Assembly: GCA_035523995.1 (NCBI GenBank) | Contig: DATKPQ010000081.1 | Span: 1 to 64,000 of the forward strand | Direction of reading: 5' to 3' | DNA length: 64,000 bases | Source: JASHVB01 sp035523995 | Lineage (GTDB): Bacteria; Pseudomonadota; Alphaproteobacteria; Acetobacterales; Acetobacteraceae | Shown: positions 1 to 8,601 of the stretch, one piece after another | Layout: each line of letters starts with the position of its first letter | Position numbering within the stretch: the stretch's first letter is position 1 | The notes under the pieces: generated by a model | The model's input: the letters and a program-made list of their open reading frames with translations, nothing else | Database searches by the model: none | Told to the model about the DNA's origin: nothing | Translations under genes and position numbers: made by a program

Positions 1-267
1 TGTTCCGATGGGGGCTTGTTCCGGCAACTGGCGGTGGAAGTGGCCGGCCGTCTCATCCAGTCGGATCGCGTGGCCACCATTGGCGCTTCGGCGCCACGTC
101 GGCGTGAACCGCCACAAAGTCACCACGCTTCGGCGTGTTCCCGAGAGTAAGCCGACCCAACTCGGCCAGGAGACTAGCAGGTCATGCGTGTTCCAGACAC
201 ATCACGCGCGCAATTTGCATCGCAGAAGCAAAAAAACATTCACGCGACACCCACACGATACGCTACG
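1..267. other. Leader/intergenic region without a convincing gene
   Basis: No reading frame here has a recognisable domain, a good ribosome binding site or consistent GC-rich third positions. The stretch is dominated by small stem-loops (81-96, 124-137) and, near its right end, the inverted repeat that precedes prkA. It may be the 3' end of an off-window gene or the long 5' leader of the prkA operon; I cannot decide. Confidence 0.4.
81..137. other. Two successive stem-loops with TTCG tetraloops
   Basis: TGGCGC, TTCG, GCGCCA forms a perfect 6-bp hairpin at 81-96. CACGC, TTCG, GCGTG forms a perfect 5-bp hairpin at 124-137. UUCG tetraloops are unusually stable in RNA, so the pair suggests a structured transcript (leader or small RNA) or terminator stems. 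Neither is followed by a T-run, so ordinary intrinsic termination is doubtful. Confidence 0.35.
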
Positions 268-295
268 CTCGCACCTATCTTGCATTAGGTGCGAG
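268..295 (+). promoter_or_regulatory. Perfect 10-bp inverted repeat overlapping a sigma-54-like element upstream of prkA
   Basis: CTCGCACCTA (268-277) and TAGGTGCGAG (286-295) are perfect inverted arms around an 8-nt loop, ending 29 nt before the prkA start. The left arm overlaps TCGCAC-N5-TTGCA (269-284), which has the sigma-54 spacing between the -24 and -12 blocks but reads CG instead of the nearly invariant GG at -24. E. coli yeaGH is reported to belong to the NtrC/sigma-54 regulon, which makes the match worth noting. Operator, attenuator and sigma-54 promoter are all possible. Confidence 0.35.
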
Positions 296-324
296 TGGTG
301 TTCCCCCAATTGACGGAGCAGCCG

Positions 325-2271
325 ATGCATCCGCTGGATGATCTATTTGCAGCTTACGCGCGGGGCTTCGAGGCAAACCGCGAAGCCGAGATGACGCTTC
401 CCGAATATTTGGAAGCATGCCGCGATAATTCGATGATGTACGCGACGGCGACCGAACGCCTGCTCGCCGCGATCGGCGAACCAGAGATGGTGGACACCTC
501 GAAGGATGCGCGCCTCGGCCGCATCTTCATGAATCGCACGATCCGGGCGTATCCTGCCTTCAGTGAATTCTACGGCATGGAGGAGACGATCGAGCGGATC
601 GTCGGCTTCCTGCGTCATGCCGCGCAAGGACTGGAAGAGCGCAAGCAGATCATGTACCTGCTTGGCCCGGTCGGTGGCGGCAAGTCCTCGCTCGCCGAGC
701 GGTTGAAAGCGCTGATGGAGGTGCATCCCATCTATGTGCTGAAGGCCGGCAACGACCTGAGTCCGGTGTTCGAAAGCCCGCTGGGCCTGTTCGATCCGGA
801 GCGTATGGGACCGCTGCTGGAAGACCGTTACGGCATCCCGCGCCGCCGGCTGACCGGTCTGATGAGCCCGTGGTGCATCAAGCGCCTGGACGAGTTCAAC
901 GGCGACATCTCCAAGTTCCGTGTCCAGAAGTTGATGCCGTCGCGGCTGCGGCAATACGGCATCGCCAAGACCGAGCCTGGCGACGAGAACAACCAGGATA
1001 TCAGTTCACTTGTGGGTAAGGTGGATATCCGCAAGCTGGAGTTGCATGCCCAGAACGACCCCGATGCCTATAGCTATTCGGGCGGACTGAACCGCGCCAA
1101 CCAGGGCATCCTCGAATTCGTCGAGATGTTCAAGGCGCCGATCAAGATGCTGCACCCGTTGCTGACCGCGACGCAGGAAGGCAACTACATCGGCACCGAG
1201 AATATCGGCGCCATTCCGTTCAGCGGCATCATCATGGCCCACTCCAACGAGGCAGAGTGGCAGAGCTTCAAGAATAACCGCAATAACGAAGCCTTCATCG
1301 ATCGCATCTACGTCATCAAGGTGCCCTACTGCCTGCGGGTGACGGAAGAGCAGAAGATCTATGAGAAGCTGATCTCGCGGTCGGAACTGTCGGCGGCGCC
1401 CTGCGCGCCGGCGACGCTGGAGATGCTGGCTCGCTTCTCCGTGCTGTCGCGGTTGCGCCGGCACGAGAACTCCACCCTGTTCTCCAAGATGCGGGTCTAT
1501 GACGGCGAAAGCCTGAAGGAGACCGATCCGCGCGCACGCTCCTTGCAGGAATACAAGGACGTGGCCGGCGTCGAGGAAGGCATGGACGGCGCCTCCACCC
1601 GATTCGCCTTCAAGGTGCTGGCGGCGACGTTCAACCACGACACCACCGAGGTTGCCGCCGATCCCGTGCACCTGATGTATGTGCTGGAGCAAGCGATCCG
1701 GCGGGAGCAATTGCCGGCCGAGACAGAAAAACGTTACCTGGAGTTCATCAAGGGCGAGTTGGCGCCGCGTTACGCCGAATTCATCGGTAATGAAATCCAG
1801 AAGGCTTATCTAGAGTCATATTCCGATTACGGCCAGAACCTGTTCGACAGGTACGTGGCCTATGCGGATGCCTGGATCGAGGACATCGACTTCAAGGACC
1901 CGGATACGGGGCAGTTGATGAACCGGGAGTTGCTCAACCAAGAGTTGACCAAGATCGAGAAGCCCGCGGGGATCGCCAACCCCAAGGACTTCCGCAACGA
2001 GGTTGTGAAGTTCAGCCTGCGGGCGCGTGCCAACAACAACGGCAAGAACCCGTCCTGGACCAGCTATGAGAAGATCCGCGAAGTGATCGAGCGGCGGATG
2101 TTCTCCCAGGTCGAGGAGCTTTTGCCGGTGATCAGCTTCGGGTCCAAGAAGGACAGCGAAAGCGAGAAGAAGCACACCGAGTTCGTCGAGCGCATGACCC
2201 AGCGCCACTATACCGAGCGGCAGGTTCGGCGGCTGGTTGAGTGGTATATGCGCGTGAAGCAGGCAGGATGA
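325..2271 (+). CDS. prkA: PrkA family serine protein kinase (YeaG-like)
   Basis: This 648-residue protein is close to the usual PrkA/YeaG length (about 640). It carries an N-terminal AAA-type domain with the P-loop GPVGGGKSSL near residues 113-121, followed by the PrkA C-terminal region. I chose the ATG at 325 (MHPLDD) because GGAG lies at 314-317; an in-frame start at 289 would place the start inside the upstream inverted repeat. PrkA proteins are linked to serine phosphorylation or AAA protease-like activity in stress and stationary phase; they are cytoplasmic. It heads a conserved three-gene set with the DUF444 gene (32 nt downstream) and spoVR. Confidence 0.95.
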   Translation: MHPLDDLFAAYARGFEANREAEMTLPEYLEACRDNSMMYATATERLLAAIGEPEMVDTSKDARLGRIFMNRTIRAYPAFSEFYGMEETIERIVGFLRHAAQGLEERKQIMYLLGPVGGGKSSLAERLKALMEVHPIYVLKAGNDLSPVFESPLGLFDPERMGPLLEDRYGIPRRRLTGLMSPWCIKRLDEFNGDISKFRVQKLMPSRLRQYGIAKTEPGDENNQDISSLVGKVDIRKLELHAQNDPDAYSYSGGLNRANQGILEFVEMFKAPIKMLHPLLTATQEGNYIGTENIGAIPFSGIIMAHSNEAEWQSFKNNRNNEAFIDRIYVIKVPYCLRVTEEQKIYEKLISRSELSAAPCAPATLEMLARFSVLSRLRRHENSTLFSKMRVYDGESLKETDPRARSLQEYKDVAGVEEGMDGASTRFAFKVLAATFNHDTTEVAADPVHLMYVLEQAIRREQLPAETEKRYLEFIKGELAPRYAEFIGNEIQKAYLESYSDYGQNLFDRYVAYADAWIEDIDFKDPDTGQLMNRELLNQELTKIEKPAGIANPKDFRNEVVKFSLRARANNNGKNPSWTSYEKIREVIERRMFSQVEELLPVISFGSKKDSESEKKHTEFVERMTQRHYTERQVRRLVEWYMRVKQAG

Positions 2272-2303
2272 CGACCAGAACCAGTAATGGATACGTGACC
2301 TAG

Positions 2304-3611
2304 ATGCACATCGTCGACCGGCGCCTTAACCCGAGCGGAAAAAACCTCGCCAACCGGCAGCGCTTCATGCGGCGGGCGAAATCGCTCATCCGCAAGGCGG
2401 TGCACGAAACCTCCGCCAGCCGCAGCATCAAGGATGCCGACCAGGAAGGCGAGGTTTCGCTGCCGGCGCAGGGCGTGCACGAGCCCTCGCTGCACCGCAG
2501 CGCCAGCGGCGGGATTCGCGATCACCTGCTGCCTGGCAACAAGGAGTATATCGAAGGCGACACCATTCCGCGGCCGCAGGGCGGCTCGGGGGGCGGTGGG
2601 TCCGAGGGCAGTCCCGACGGCGAGGGGCAGGACGATTTCCGCTTCGCCCTGTCTCGCGATGAATTCGTCGATCTGTTCCTGGAAGATCTGGAACTGCCGG
2701 ATCTTGCCAAGCGCCGGGTGGTGAATGCCGAAGCGGTGACCTGGCATCGCGCAGGTTATTCGGTGACCGGGTCGCCGGCGAATCTGGCGTTGAACCGCAC
2801 GGTGCGGAACAGTCTGTCGCGGCGGATTGCGCTGCGGCGGCCGAAGACGGCGGACATCCAGGCGTTGCGCGACGAAATTGCCGCGCTGGCGTCGGATGGC
2901 GAGGAAGAAACCCGCCGCCTGGAGCTGGAAGCAGAGCTGGAGCGCAAGCTGCGGCGCACGTCGCTGATCCCGTATATCGACCCGATCGACGTGCGCTACA
3001 AGCGGTTCGAGGCGCAGCCGAAGCCGGTGGCGCAGGCGGTGATGTTCTGCCTGATGGACGTGTCCGGCTCGATGACCGAGCATATGAAGGACCTGGCCAA
3101 GCGGTTCTACGTATTGCTCTACATCTTCCTGAAGCGCCGGTACAAGAATGTGGACGTGGTGTTCATCCGCCACACGCACCAGGCGCAGGAGGTGGATGAG
3201 GACACGTTCTTTCACTCGCCAGAGACCGGCGGCACGGTGGTTTCCACCGCGCTGGAAGAGATGCAGCGGGTGATCGAGGAACGCTACAGCCCGGACAACT
3301 GGAATATCTATGCAGCGCAGGCGTCGGATGGCGACAATACCGCGTCGGACAACGACAAGACAGCGGCGCTGCTGGTGGATGTGATCCTGCCGGTGTGCCA
3401 GTACTACGCGTATCTGGAAGTCGGCCGCGATTCCGAGCATTTCCCGCCCGGCTTCATCCGGCGCGATTCCGATCTGTGGCAGACCTATACCGCGATCTGC
3501 CGCAGCGGCGCGCCGATGGCAATGCGGAAAGTGGGCCACCGCCGGGACATCTATCCGGTGTTCCGCGAATTGTTCGCCCGCAAGACCGCACAGGAACAAG
3601 AGACGGTATGA
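2304..3611 (+). CDS. DUF444 / YeaH-like protein with VWA-type metal site
   Basis: The 435-residue product matches the YeaH family (about 427 residues in E. coli). A Gly-rich linker lies near residues 92-110. A von Willebrand A-like motif, DVSGSMT, lies near residues 251-257 and provides the D-x-S-x-S metal-binding pattern. Members are always found beside prkA and usually spoVR and are thought to act with the kinase, but the biochemical role is unknown. Only a weak Shine-Dalgarno is visible before the ATG, so expression may depend on coupling to prkA 32 nt upstream. Confidence 0.93.
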   Translation: MHIVDRRLNPSGKNLANRQRFMRRAKSLIRKAVHETSASRSIKDADQEGEVSLPAQGVHEPSLHRSASGGIRDHLLPGNKEYIEGDTIPRPQGGSGGGGSEGSPDGEGQDDFRFALSRDEFVDLFLEDLELPDLAKRRVVNAEAVTWHRAGYSVTGSPANLALNRTVRNSLSRRIALRRPKTADIQALRDEIAALASDGEEETRRLELEAELERKLRRTSLIPYIDPIDVRYKRFEAQPKPVAQAVMFCLMDVSGSMTEHMKDLAKRFYVLLYIFLKRRYKNVDVVFIRHTHQAQEVDEDTFFHSPETGGTVVSTALEEMQRVIEERYSPDNWNIYAAQASDGDNTASDNDKTAALLVDVILPVCQYYAYLEVGRDSEHFPPGFIRRDSDLWQTYTAICRSGAPMAMRKVGHRRDIYPVFRELFARKTAQEQETV

Positions 3612-3614
3612 CTG

Positions 3615-3709
3615 CCCGGCGTCATGGCGGGTGGAGGCCCGCGATCCAAGGCTTTGTTGCTCGTGGCTCAATAGGTCGTGGGTGGCCGGCCTTCGCCCGC
3701 CATGACGGG
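3615..3709. repeat. REP-like inverted repeat pair (GGCGGG/CATGACG type)
   Basis: CGTCATGGCGGG at 3620-3631 and CCCGCCATGACG at 3696-3707 are perfect 12-bp inverted arms around about 64 nt, between the DUF444 gene and spoVR. The same core (GGCCATGAC or its GGCGGG variant) recurs at 6671-6707 and 23243-23252, which marks a dispersed palindromic family. In an operon such elements can shape mRNA decay and relative expression. Confidence 0.55.
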
Positions 3710-3723
3710 AAAAGGATTCACGC

Positions 3724-5289
3724 ATGAGCATCACCACGACCCGCGCCGCCCACCCGCTTTACGAAGGTGCAGATTGGGAATTCAGCACCATCCAGCGCGT
3801 GCACGATGCGGTGGCCGAAATCGCGCATGGCGAGCTCGGACTCGACACCTATCCGAACCAGATCGAGGTGATCAATTCCGAGCAAATGCTCGACGCCTAT
3901 TCCTCGATCGCCATGCCGATCTTTTACAAGCACTGGTCTTTCGGCAAGCAGTTCGCCCGCAACGAAGCGCTGTATCGCGCCGGCATGCAGGGTCTGGCGT
4001 ACGAGATCGTCATCAATTCCAACCCGTGCATCTCCTACATCATGGAGGAGAACACGGCGACGATGCAGACTCTGGTGATCGCCCACGCCGCGTTCGGCCA
4101 CAATCACTTCTTCAAGAACAACTACGTCTTCAAGCAGTGGACCGATGCCAACGGCATCCTGGACTACCTGGAGTTCGCCAAGAAGTACATCTCCGATTGC
4201 GAGGAGAAGTTCGGCGAAGCGCAGGTGGAACGGCTGCTGGATGCCGCCCATGCGCTGATGACTCACGGCGTGCACCGTTATCCGCGCCGCCGGTCCATGG
4301 ACCTGCGCAGCGAGGAAGAGCGCGCGCGCGAACGCCGCATCCATGAGGAGCAGGTGTTCAACGATCTGTGGCGCACGGTGCCGGGGAAGGCGAATGCCAA
4401 GCACGACCCGACGGCGGAAGAGACGCGCAAGGCGCTGCTGCAATTGCCGCAGGAGAACGTGCTGTTTTTCCTGGAGAAGGTCGCGCCGCGGCTGGCCCCC
4501 TGGCAGCGCGAGATCCTGCGCATCGTCCGCATCATCGCCCAGTATTTCTATCCGCAGATGCAGACCAAGGTGATGAACGAGGGGTGCGCGACCTACACGC
4601 ACTATCGCATCATGAACCGTCTGCACGAAAGGGGGCTGATCAACGACGGCGCGATGGTCGAGTTCCTGCGCAGCCACACCAACGTCGTCTTCCAGCCGGA
4701 GTTTGACGATCCGCGCTATAGCGGCATGAACCCCTACGCGCTCGGCTTCGCCATGATGCAGGACATCGAGCGCATTTGCTCCGAGCCGACCGCCGAAGAC
4801 CAGCAGTGGTTCCCCGACATCGCCGGCAATCCGGACTCGATGGCCGTGCTGCGTGACGTGTGGGCGAATTATCGCGACGAGAGCTTCATCCTCCAGTTCC
4901 TCAGCCCCCGGCTGATCCGCCAGTTCGGGTTGTTCCACGTCATGGACGATGCCAGCGAGCCGAACCTGCGCGTGCAGTCGATCCATGATGAGCGCGGCTA
5001 TCGCAAGATCCAGCGGGCGCTGGCCCGGCAGTACGACGTGGCCTGGAATACGCCGGATATCCAGGTGGTGGACGTGAATTTGGTCGGCGACCGGCGGCTG
5101 ATCCTGCATCATCGCGCGCTGAACCGCGTGTTGCTGGAAGAGAAGGACACACGGCTGGTTCTGCAGCATCTCGCGGACCTTTGGGGCTACGACGTGCTGC
5201 TGAAGGAGATCGAGCCGGCCACCGATGCGGTGCTGAAAGAGCATGCTGCGTCGCCGCGCGGCGGGGTCATTCAATTGGCCGGAGCCTGA
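3724..5289 (+). CDS. SpoVR family protein
   Basis: The 521-residue product matches SpoVR/YcgB proteins (about 510 residues), named for a Bacillus cortex gene but widespread in non-sporulating proteobacteria. It shows the typical N-terminal region ending in a WEFSTIQ-like motif and Trp/His-rich blocks. No membrane segment is evident. The ATG has AAGGA about 8 nt upstream. It completes the prkA-DUF444-spoVR set, whose function is poorly known but is tied to stress survival in several bacteria. Confidence 0.95.
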   Translation: MSITTTRAAHPLYEGADWEFSTIQRVHDAVAEIAHGELGLDTYPNQIEVINSEQMLDAYSSIAMPIFYKHWSFGKQFARNEALYRAGMQGLAYEIVINSNPCISYIMEENTATMQTLVIAHAAFGHNHFFKNNYVFKQWTDANGILDYLEFAKKYISDCEEKFGEAQVERLLDAAHALMTHGVHRYPRRRSMDLRSEEERARERRIHEEQVFNDLWRTVPGKANAKHDPTAEETRKALLQLPQENVLFFLEKVAPRLAPWQREILRIVRIIAQYFYPQMQTKVMNEGCATYTHYRIMNRLHERGLINDGAMVEFLRSHTNVVFQPEFDDPRYSGMNPYALGFAMMQDIERICSEPTAEDQQWFPDIAGNPDSMAVLRDVWANYRDESFILQFLSPRLIRQFGLFHVMDDASEPNLRVQSIHDERGYRKIQRALARQYDVAWNTPDIQVVDVNLVGDRRLILHHRALNRVLLEEKDTRLVLQHLADLWGYDVLLKEIEPATDAVLKEHAASPRGGVIQLAGA

Positions 5290-5338
5290 ACTCCGAGCCA
5301 TCCGGCGCCGCTGCCGGACCGCGCCAATAGCCGATCCG

Positions 5339-5372
5339 ATGTCACCGAACTGTCATTGAAATGAAATATGAC
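5339..5372 (+). promoter_or_regulatory. PHO box with candidate -10 for the pst operon
   Basis: ATGTCAC (5339-5345), CGAA, CTGTCAT (5350-5356) gives two 7-bp direct repeats exactly 11 bp apart, as in PhoB boxes (CTGTCAT-N4-CTGTCAT). TATGAC at 5367-5372 sits 10 nt downstream, where a PhoB-activated promoter has its -10 and the box replaces the -35. The pstS start is 270 nt further on, so the leader would be long. The product of phoB, last gene of this operon, is the likely activator. Confidence 0.7.
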
Positions 5373-5441
5373 AGCCATGGTCATTGAGTAGTGTCCCGGT
5401 GCTTCGGGATGCCGCTTCGAATGGGCGATTGGCCAGCGATC

Positions 5442-5464
5442 CGCCAAGATTGTGAATCTTGGCG
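5442..5464. repeat. Perfect palindrome in the spoVR-pstS gap
   Basis: CGCCAAGATT (5442-5451) and AATCTTGGCG (5455-5464) are perfect 10-bp arms separated by GTG. It lies about 80 nt downstream of the PHO box, inside the presumed pstS leader. No T-run follows, so it is more likely an operator or RNA stem than a simple terminator. Confidence 0.45.
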
Positions 5465-5641
5465 CGTGCATCGGATGTTTGTCGCTTCTAAAAGGAACCG
5501 CCAAACAATTTTGCAGTTATCAACAATATTTTCGGCCTACTGCCTGACGGCCGCTTGACAGTCGTTTCCTTGCATGGTTGTTGCTCTCTTTTTTTCCCCG
5601 GCAGCATCGCTGCACATGTACTGATTTCGGGGGAACCAATC

Positions 5642-6661
5642 ATGCGACGCGCATTGCTTACCGTGCTCGCAGCCGGCTTGATTGCCGCGCAGCAAGCGAA
5701 CGCACAAACCCAAATCACCGGGGCGGGCTCCACCTTCGCCGCACCGATCTACGCCAAGTGGGGTGACGCCTCCAGCCCGACGACCAGCATCAAGCTGAAC
5801 TACCAGGCCATCGGTTCCGGTGCCGGCATCAACCAGATCAATAACCGCACCGTCGATTTCGGTGCCTCCGATATGCCTGTCAAAGCTGACCAGCTCGCCG
5901 CCCATAAGCTGATGCAGTTCCCAACGGTGATCGGTGGCGTGGACATTATCGTCAATATTCCCGGTGTGCAGCCGAATCAGCTCAAGCTGACCGGGCCGGT
6001 CCTCGCCGATATCTATCTTGGCAAGATCACCCGCTGGAACGACAAGGCGATCACCGCACTGAATCCTGACCTGAAGCTGCCGCATACGGCGATCGCGCCG
6101 GTGCACCGCGCAGACGGGTCCGGCACCACCTTCGTCTTCACCGACTATCTCGGCATGCAGAGCCCTGAATGGAAGAGCCAGGTCGGCTCCTCCACCAGCG
6201 TTGCCTGGCCGGTCGGCGCAGGTGCCAAGGGCAGCGACGGCGTCGCCGCGACCGTCAAGCAGATTCCCGGTGGTATCGGCTATGACGAAAGCGCCTACGC
6301 TGCGAACAATCATCTGACGACAGCGCAGCTCAAGAACAAGGCCGGCAAGTTCGTGACGCCGACGATGGACTCATTCAAGGCCGCCGCCGCCAACGCGGAC
6401 TGGTCGACGGTGCAGAACTTCGCCATCGACCTGAATGACCAGCCAGGCGACGAAAGCTGGCCGATCGAGTCCGCGACCTTCGTGCTGCTGCCGATGGACC
6501 CGAAGGATGTGAATCAGAGTGCCTCCGTGAAGAAGTTCTTCAACTGGGGCTTCTCGCATGGCGACGATATCGCCGTATCCCTGCTGTACATCCCGCTGCC
6601 GGCGAGCGTACACGATGCCATCCGGGCGGCTTGGCAGAAGCAGGTGCCGGGTACGATGTGA
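5642..6661 (+). CDS. pstS: Phosphate ABC transporter substrate-binding protein PstS
   Basis: This 339-residue periplasmic protein begins with a signal peptide (Arg-rich start, Ala/Leu core, likely cleavage after NAQA-type residues near 20-23) and continues with ITGAGSTFAAPIYAKW, the PstS hallmark. Later motifs include DFGASDMP, GKITRWND and VHRADGSGTTF, which line the phosphate site. I chose the ATG at 5642 because GGGGGA lies just upstream and it gives a clean signal peptide. It is the first gene of pstSCAB-phoU-phoB under the PHO box at 5339-5356. Confidence 0.95.
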   Translation: MRRALLTVLAAGLIAAQQANAQTQITGAGSTFAAPIYAKWGDASSPTTSIKLNYQAIGSGAGINQINNRTVDFGASDMPVKADQLAAHKLMQFPTVIGGVDIIVNIPGVQPNQLKLTGPVLADIYLGKITRWNDKAITALNPDLKLPHTAIAPVHRADGSGTTFVFTDYLGMQSPEWKSQVGSSTSVAWPVGAGAKGSDGVAATVKQIPGGIGYDESAYAANNHLTTAQLKNKAGKFVTPTMDSFKAAAANADWSTVQNFAIDLNDQPGDESWPIESATFVLLPMDPKDVNQSASVKKFFNWGFSHGDDIAVSLLYIPLPASVHDAIRAAWQKQVPGTM

Positions 6662-6670
6662 CGCATGCCT

Positions 6671-6707
6671 GTCGTCATGGCCGGGCCAAGCGTCCGGCCA
6701 TGACGAC
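6671..6707. repeat. REP-like hairpin between pstS and pstC
   Basis: GTCGTCATGGCCGG (6671-6684) and CCGGCCATGACGAC (6694-6707) are perfect 14-bp arms with a 9-nt loop. It begins 10 nt after the pstS stop. A stem this strong would protect the pstS message or reduce transcription into pstC, consistent with the need for far more PstS than membrane subunits. Confidence 0.6.
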
Positions 6708-6743
6708 GGGGAATTTTGAAATTCCAGATGGAATTGAAATCTC

Positions 6744-7700
6744 GTGCAGCAAGCCGTCGCAATAGCTCCGTTATCCCGCCGGCGTACCGCCATTGGCGAT
6801 CCCATCTTTGCCGCCACGGCCGGTGCGTCGGGTGTGTTCGTGCTGCTGCTGCTCGGCAGCCTGATCTTGTCCTTGTTCATCGGCGGCCTGCCGGCTTTCC
6901 GTGCCTTCGGCGCCGCATTCCTGACCTCCACGGCCTGGGATCCGGTGCATCAGGTCTTCGGCGCTGCTGTCTCGGTCTACGGCACGCTGATCACGTCGAT
7001 CATCGCGCTGATACTGGCGGTGCCGCTGGCGTTCGGCATCGCCTTCTATCTGACCGAACTGGCACCGGACTGGTTGCGCCGGCCGGTTGGCACCGCGATC
7101 GAATTGCTCGCAGCGGTGCCCTCGATCATTTACGGCATGTGGGGCTTCTTCGTCATCGTGCCGATCATGTCGCAATACGTCGAGCCCTTCGTCATCGACT
7201 TGTTCGACGGCATTCCAGTCCTGGAAGATCTGTTCTCGGGCCCCCCCTTCGGCACCGGCCTGTTCACCGCGGCCATGGTGCTGGCGGTGATGGTCATTCC
7301 CTTCATCGCCGCGACCATGCGCGACGTGTTTGAAACGGTGCCCGCGGTTTACAAGGAGTCGGCCTACGGCGTCGGCTGCACCACATGGGAAGTCATGCGT
7401 TCCATCGTGCTGCCCTATACGCGAGTCTCGGTGGTGGGGGGCATCATGCTGGGCCTGGGCCGGGCGCTCGGCGAAACCATGGCGGTGACCTTCGTCATCG
7501 GCAATGCGGACCGCATCTCCGGCAGCCTGTTCTCATCGGGAAACACCATTGCCTCGATCGTGGCGCTGGAATTTCCTGAAAGCCCAGCGGGCAGCTTGAA
7601 ACTTGCGTCCTTGCTCGCGTTGGGGTTCATCCTGTTCGTGATCTCGTTCATCGTGCTGGCGATATCCCGCTACATGCTGCGGCCGCGGCTGAAGGCGTGA
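6744..7700 (+). CDS. pstC: Phosphate ABC transporter permease PstC
   Basis: This 318-residue inner-membrane permease starts at a GTG. Six hydrophobic segments are visible, and the cytoplasmic loop has the EAA-type ABC permease signature with ALGETMAVTF near its end. Together with PstA it forms the phosphate channel energised by PstB. It is 82 nt downstream of pstS across a strong REP-like hairpin and 4 nt before pstA. The start could be a few codons off, since the Shine-Dalgarno is weak. Confidence 0.93.
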   Translation: MQQAVAIAPLSRRRTAIGDPIFAATAGASGVFVLLLLGSLILSLFIGGLPAFRAFGAAFLTSTAWDPVHQVFGAAVSVYGTLITSIIALILAVPLAFGIAFYLTELAPDWLRRPVGTAIELLAAVPSIIYGMWGFFVIVPIMSQYVEPFVIDLFDGIPVLEDLFSGPPFGTGLFTAAMVLAVMVIPFIAATMRDVFETVPAVYKESAYGVGCTTWEVMRSIVLPYTRVSVVGGIMLGLGRALGETMAVTFVIGNADRISGSLFSSGNTIASIVALEFPESPAGSLKLASLLALGFILFVISFIVLAISRYMLRPRLKA

Positions 7701-7704
7701 CGAC

Positions 7705-8595
7705 ATGAGCGCAACTGTTGCAACCGGCAGCGTACCGGGGCCCGCCAAGGATCAGCGCGTTGCCCGTCGCCTGGGCCAGCGCCGCCATCGCACGAATTTC
7801 GTGATCGAAGCGCTGTGCATGATCGCCACCATCATTGGCCTGATCTTGCTCGCCTCGATCCTGATGACATTGCTCTGGCGCGGCGTGGGGGGCCTGTCGC
7901 TGACGGTCTTCACCAATACGACCAAGCCACCAGGATCCCATGGCGGCTTGCTGAACGCCATCGTCGGGACTCTGATTCAGACCGGGCTAGCCACGCTGAT
8001 CGGCACGCCGATCGGGCTGATGGTGGGCACGTATCTGGCGGAGTACGGCAAAAGCAGTGCCCTGGCCAACGCCGTGCGATTCGTATCGGACGTGCTGCTG
8101 TCGGCACCGTCGATCCTGATCGGGCTGTTCATCTATCAGATCGCGGTGCAGCCGTTCGGCGGCTTCTCCGGCCTGGCCGGCTGCATGGCGCTGGCGGTGA
8201 TCGTCATCCCGATTGTCGTGCGCACCACCGAAGACATGCTGCGGCTTGTCCCCCCCTCGTTGCGAGAGGCCGCCGTGGGCCTCGGCGCGCCGAAATGGAA
8301 GGTGATCGTCCTGATTTGCTATCGGGCGGCGCAAGATGGCATCCTGACAGGCGTTCTGCTCGCGGTCGCGCGCATTGCCGGCGAAACGGCGCCGCTGCTA
8401 TTCACCAGCCTGGGCAACCTGAACTGGTCGATCAGCCTGCGGGAGCCGATGTCCAGCCTGCCGGTGACCATTTATCAATATGCGGGGTCGGCGTTCGACG
8501 ATTGGGTGCAGCTTGCCTGGGTCGGCGCATTGCTGATCACGGTTGGCGTGCTGGCGCTTAACATTGTTGCGCGCTTCGCCCTGCGCAGGAGCTGA
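7705..8595 (+). CDS. pstA: Phosphate ABC transporter permease PstA
   Basis: This 296-residue inner-membrane protein is the second permease subunit. It has about six membrane segments and the typical AVARIAGETAPLLFT block near the C-terminus. It lies 4 nt after pstC and 6 nt before pstB, so the three are surely co-transcribed. Length and motif order fit PstA. Confidence 0.94.
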   Translation: MSATVATGSVPGPAKDQRVARRLGQRRHRTNFVIEALCMIATIIGLILLASILMTLLWRGVGGLSLTVFTNTTKPPGSHGGLLNAIVGTLIQTGLATLIGTPIGLMVGTYLAEYGKSSALANAVRFVSDVLLSAPSILIGLFIYQIAVQPFGGFSGLAGCMALAVIVIPIVVRTTEDMLRLVPPSLREAAVGLGAPKWKVIVLICYRAAQDGILTGVLLAVARIAGETAPLLFTSLGNLNWSISLREPMSSLPVTIYQYAGSAFDDWVQLAWVGALLITVGVLALNIVARFALRRS

Positions 8596-8601
8596 ACGGA
8601 A

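Noticed and set aside
2208..3737. Long minus-strand open frame opposite the DUF444 gene
   Set aside because: High GC content leaves open frames on the opposite strand; it has no domain signal and lies over a clear gene.
3718..5301. Long minus-strand open frame opposite spoVR
   Set aside because: Antisense shadow of spoVR with His/Arg-rich composition and no family match.
5543..5560. Second PHO-box-like pair (TGAC repeats 11 bp apart)
   Set aside because: Only TGAC is shared; the CTGTCAT core is missing in both halves.
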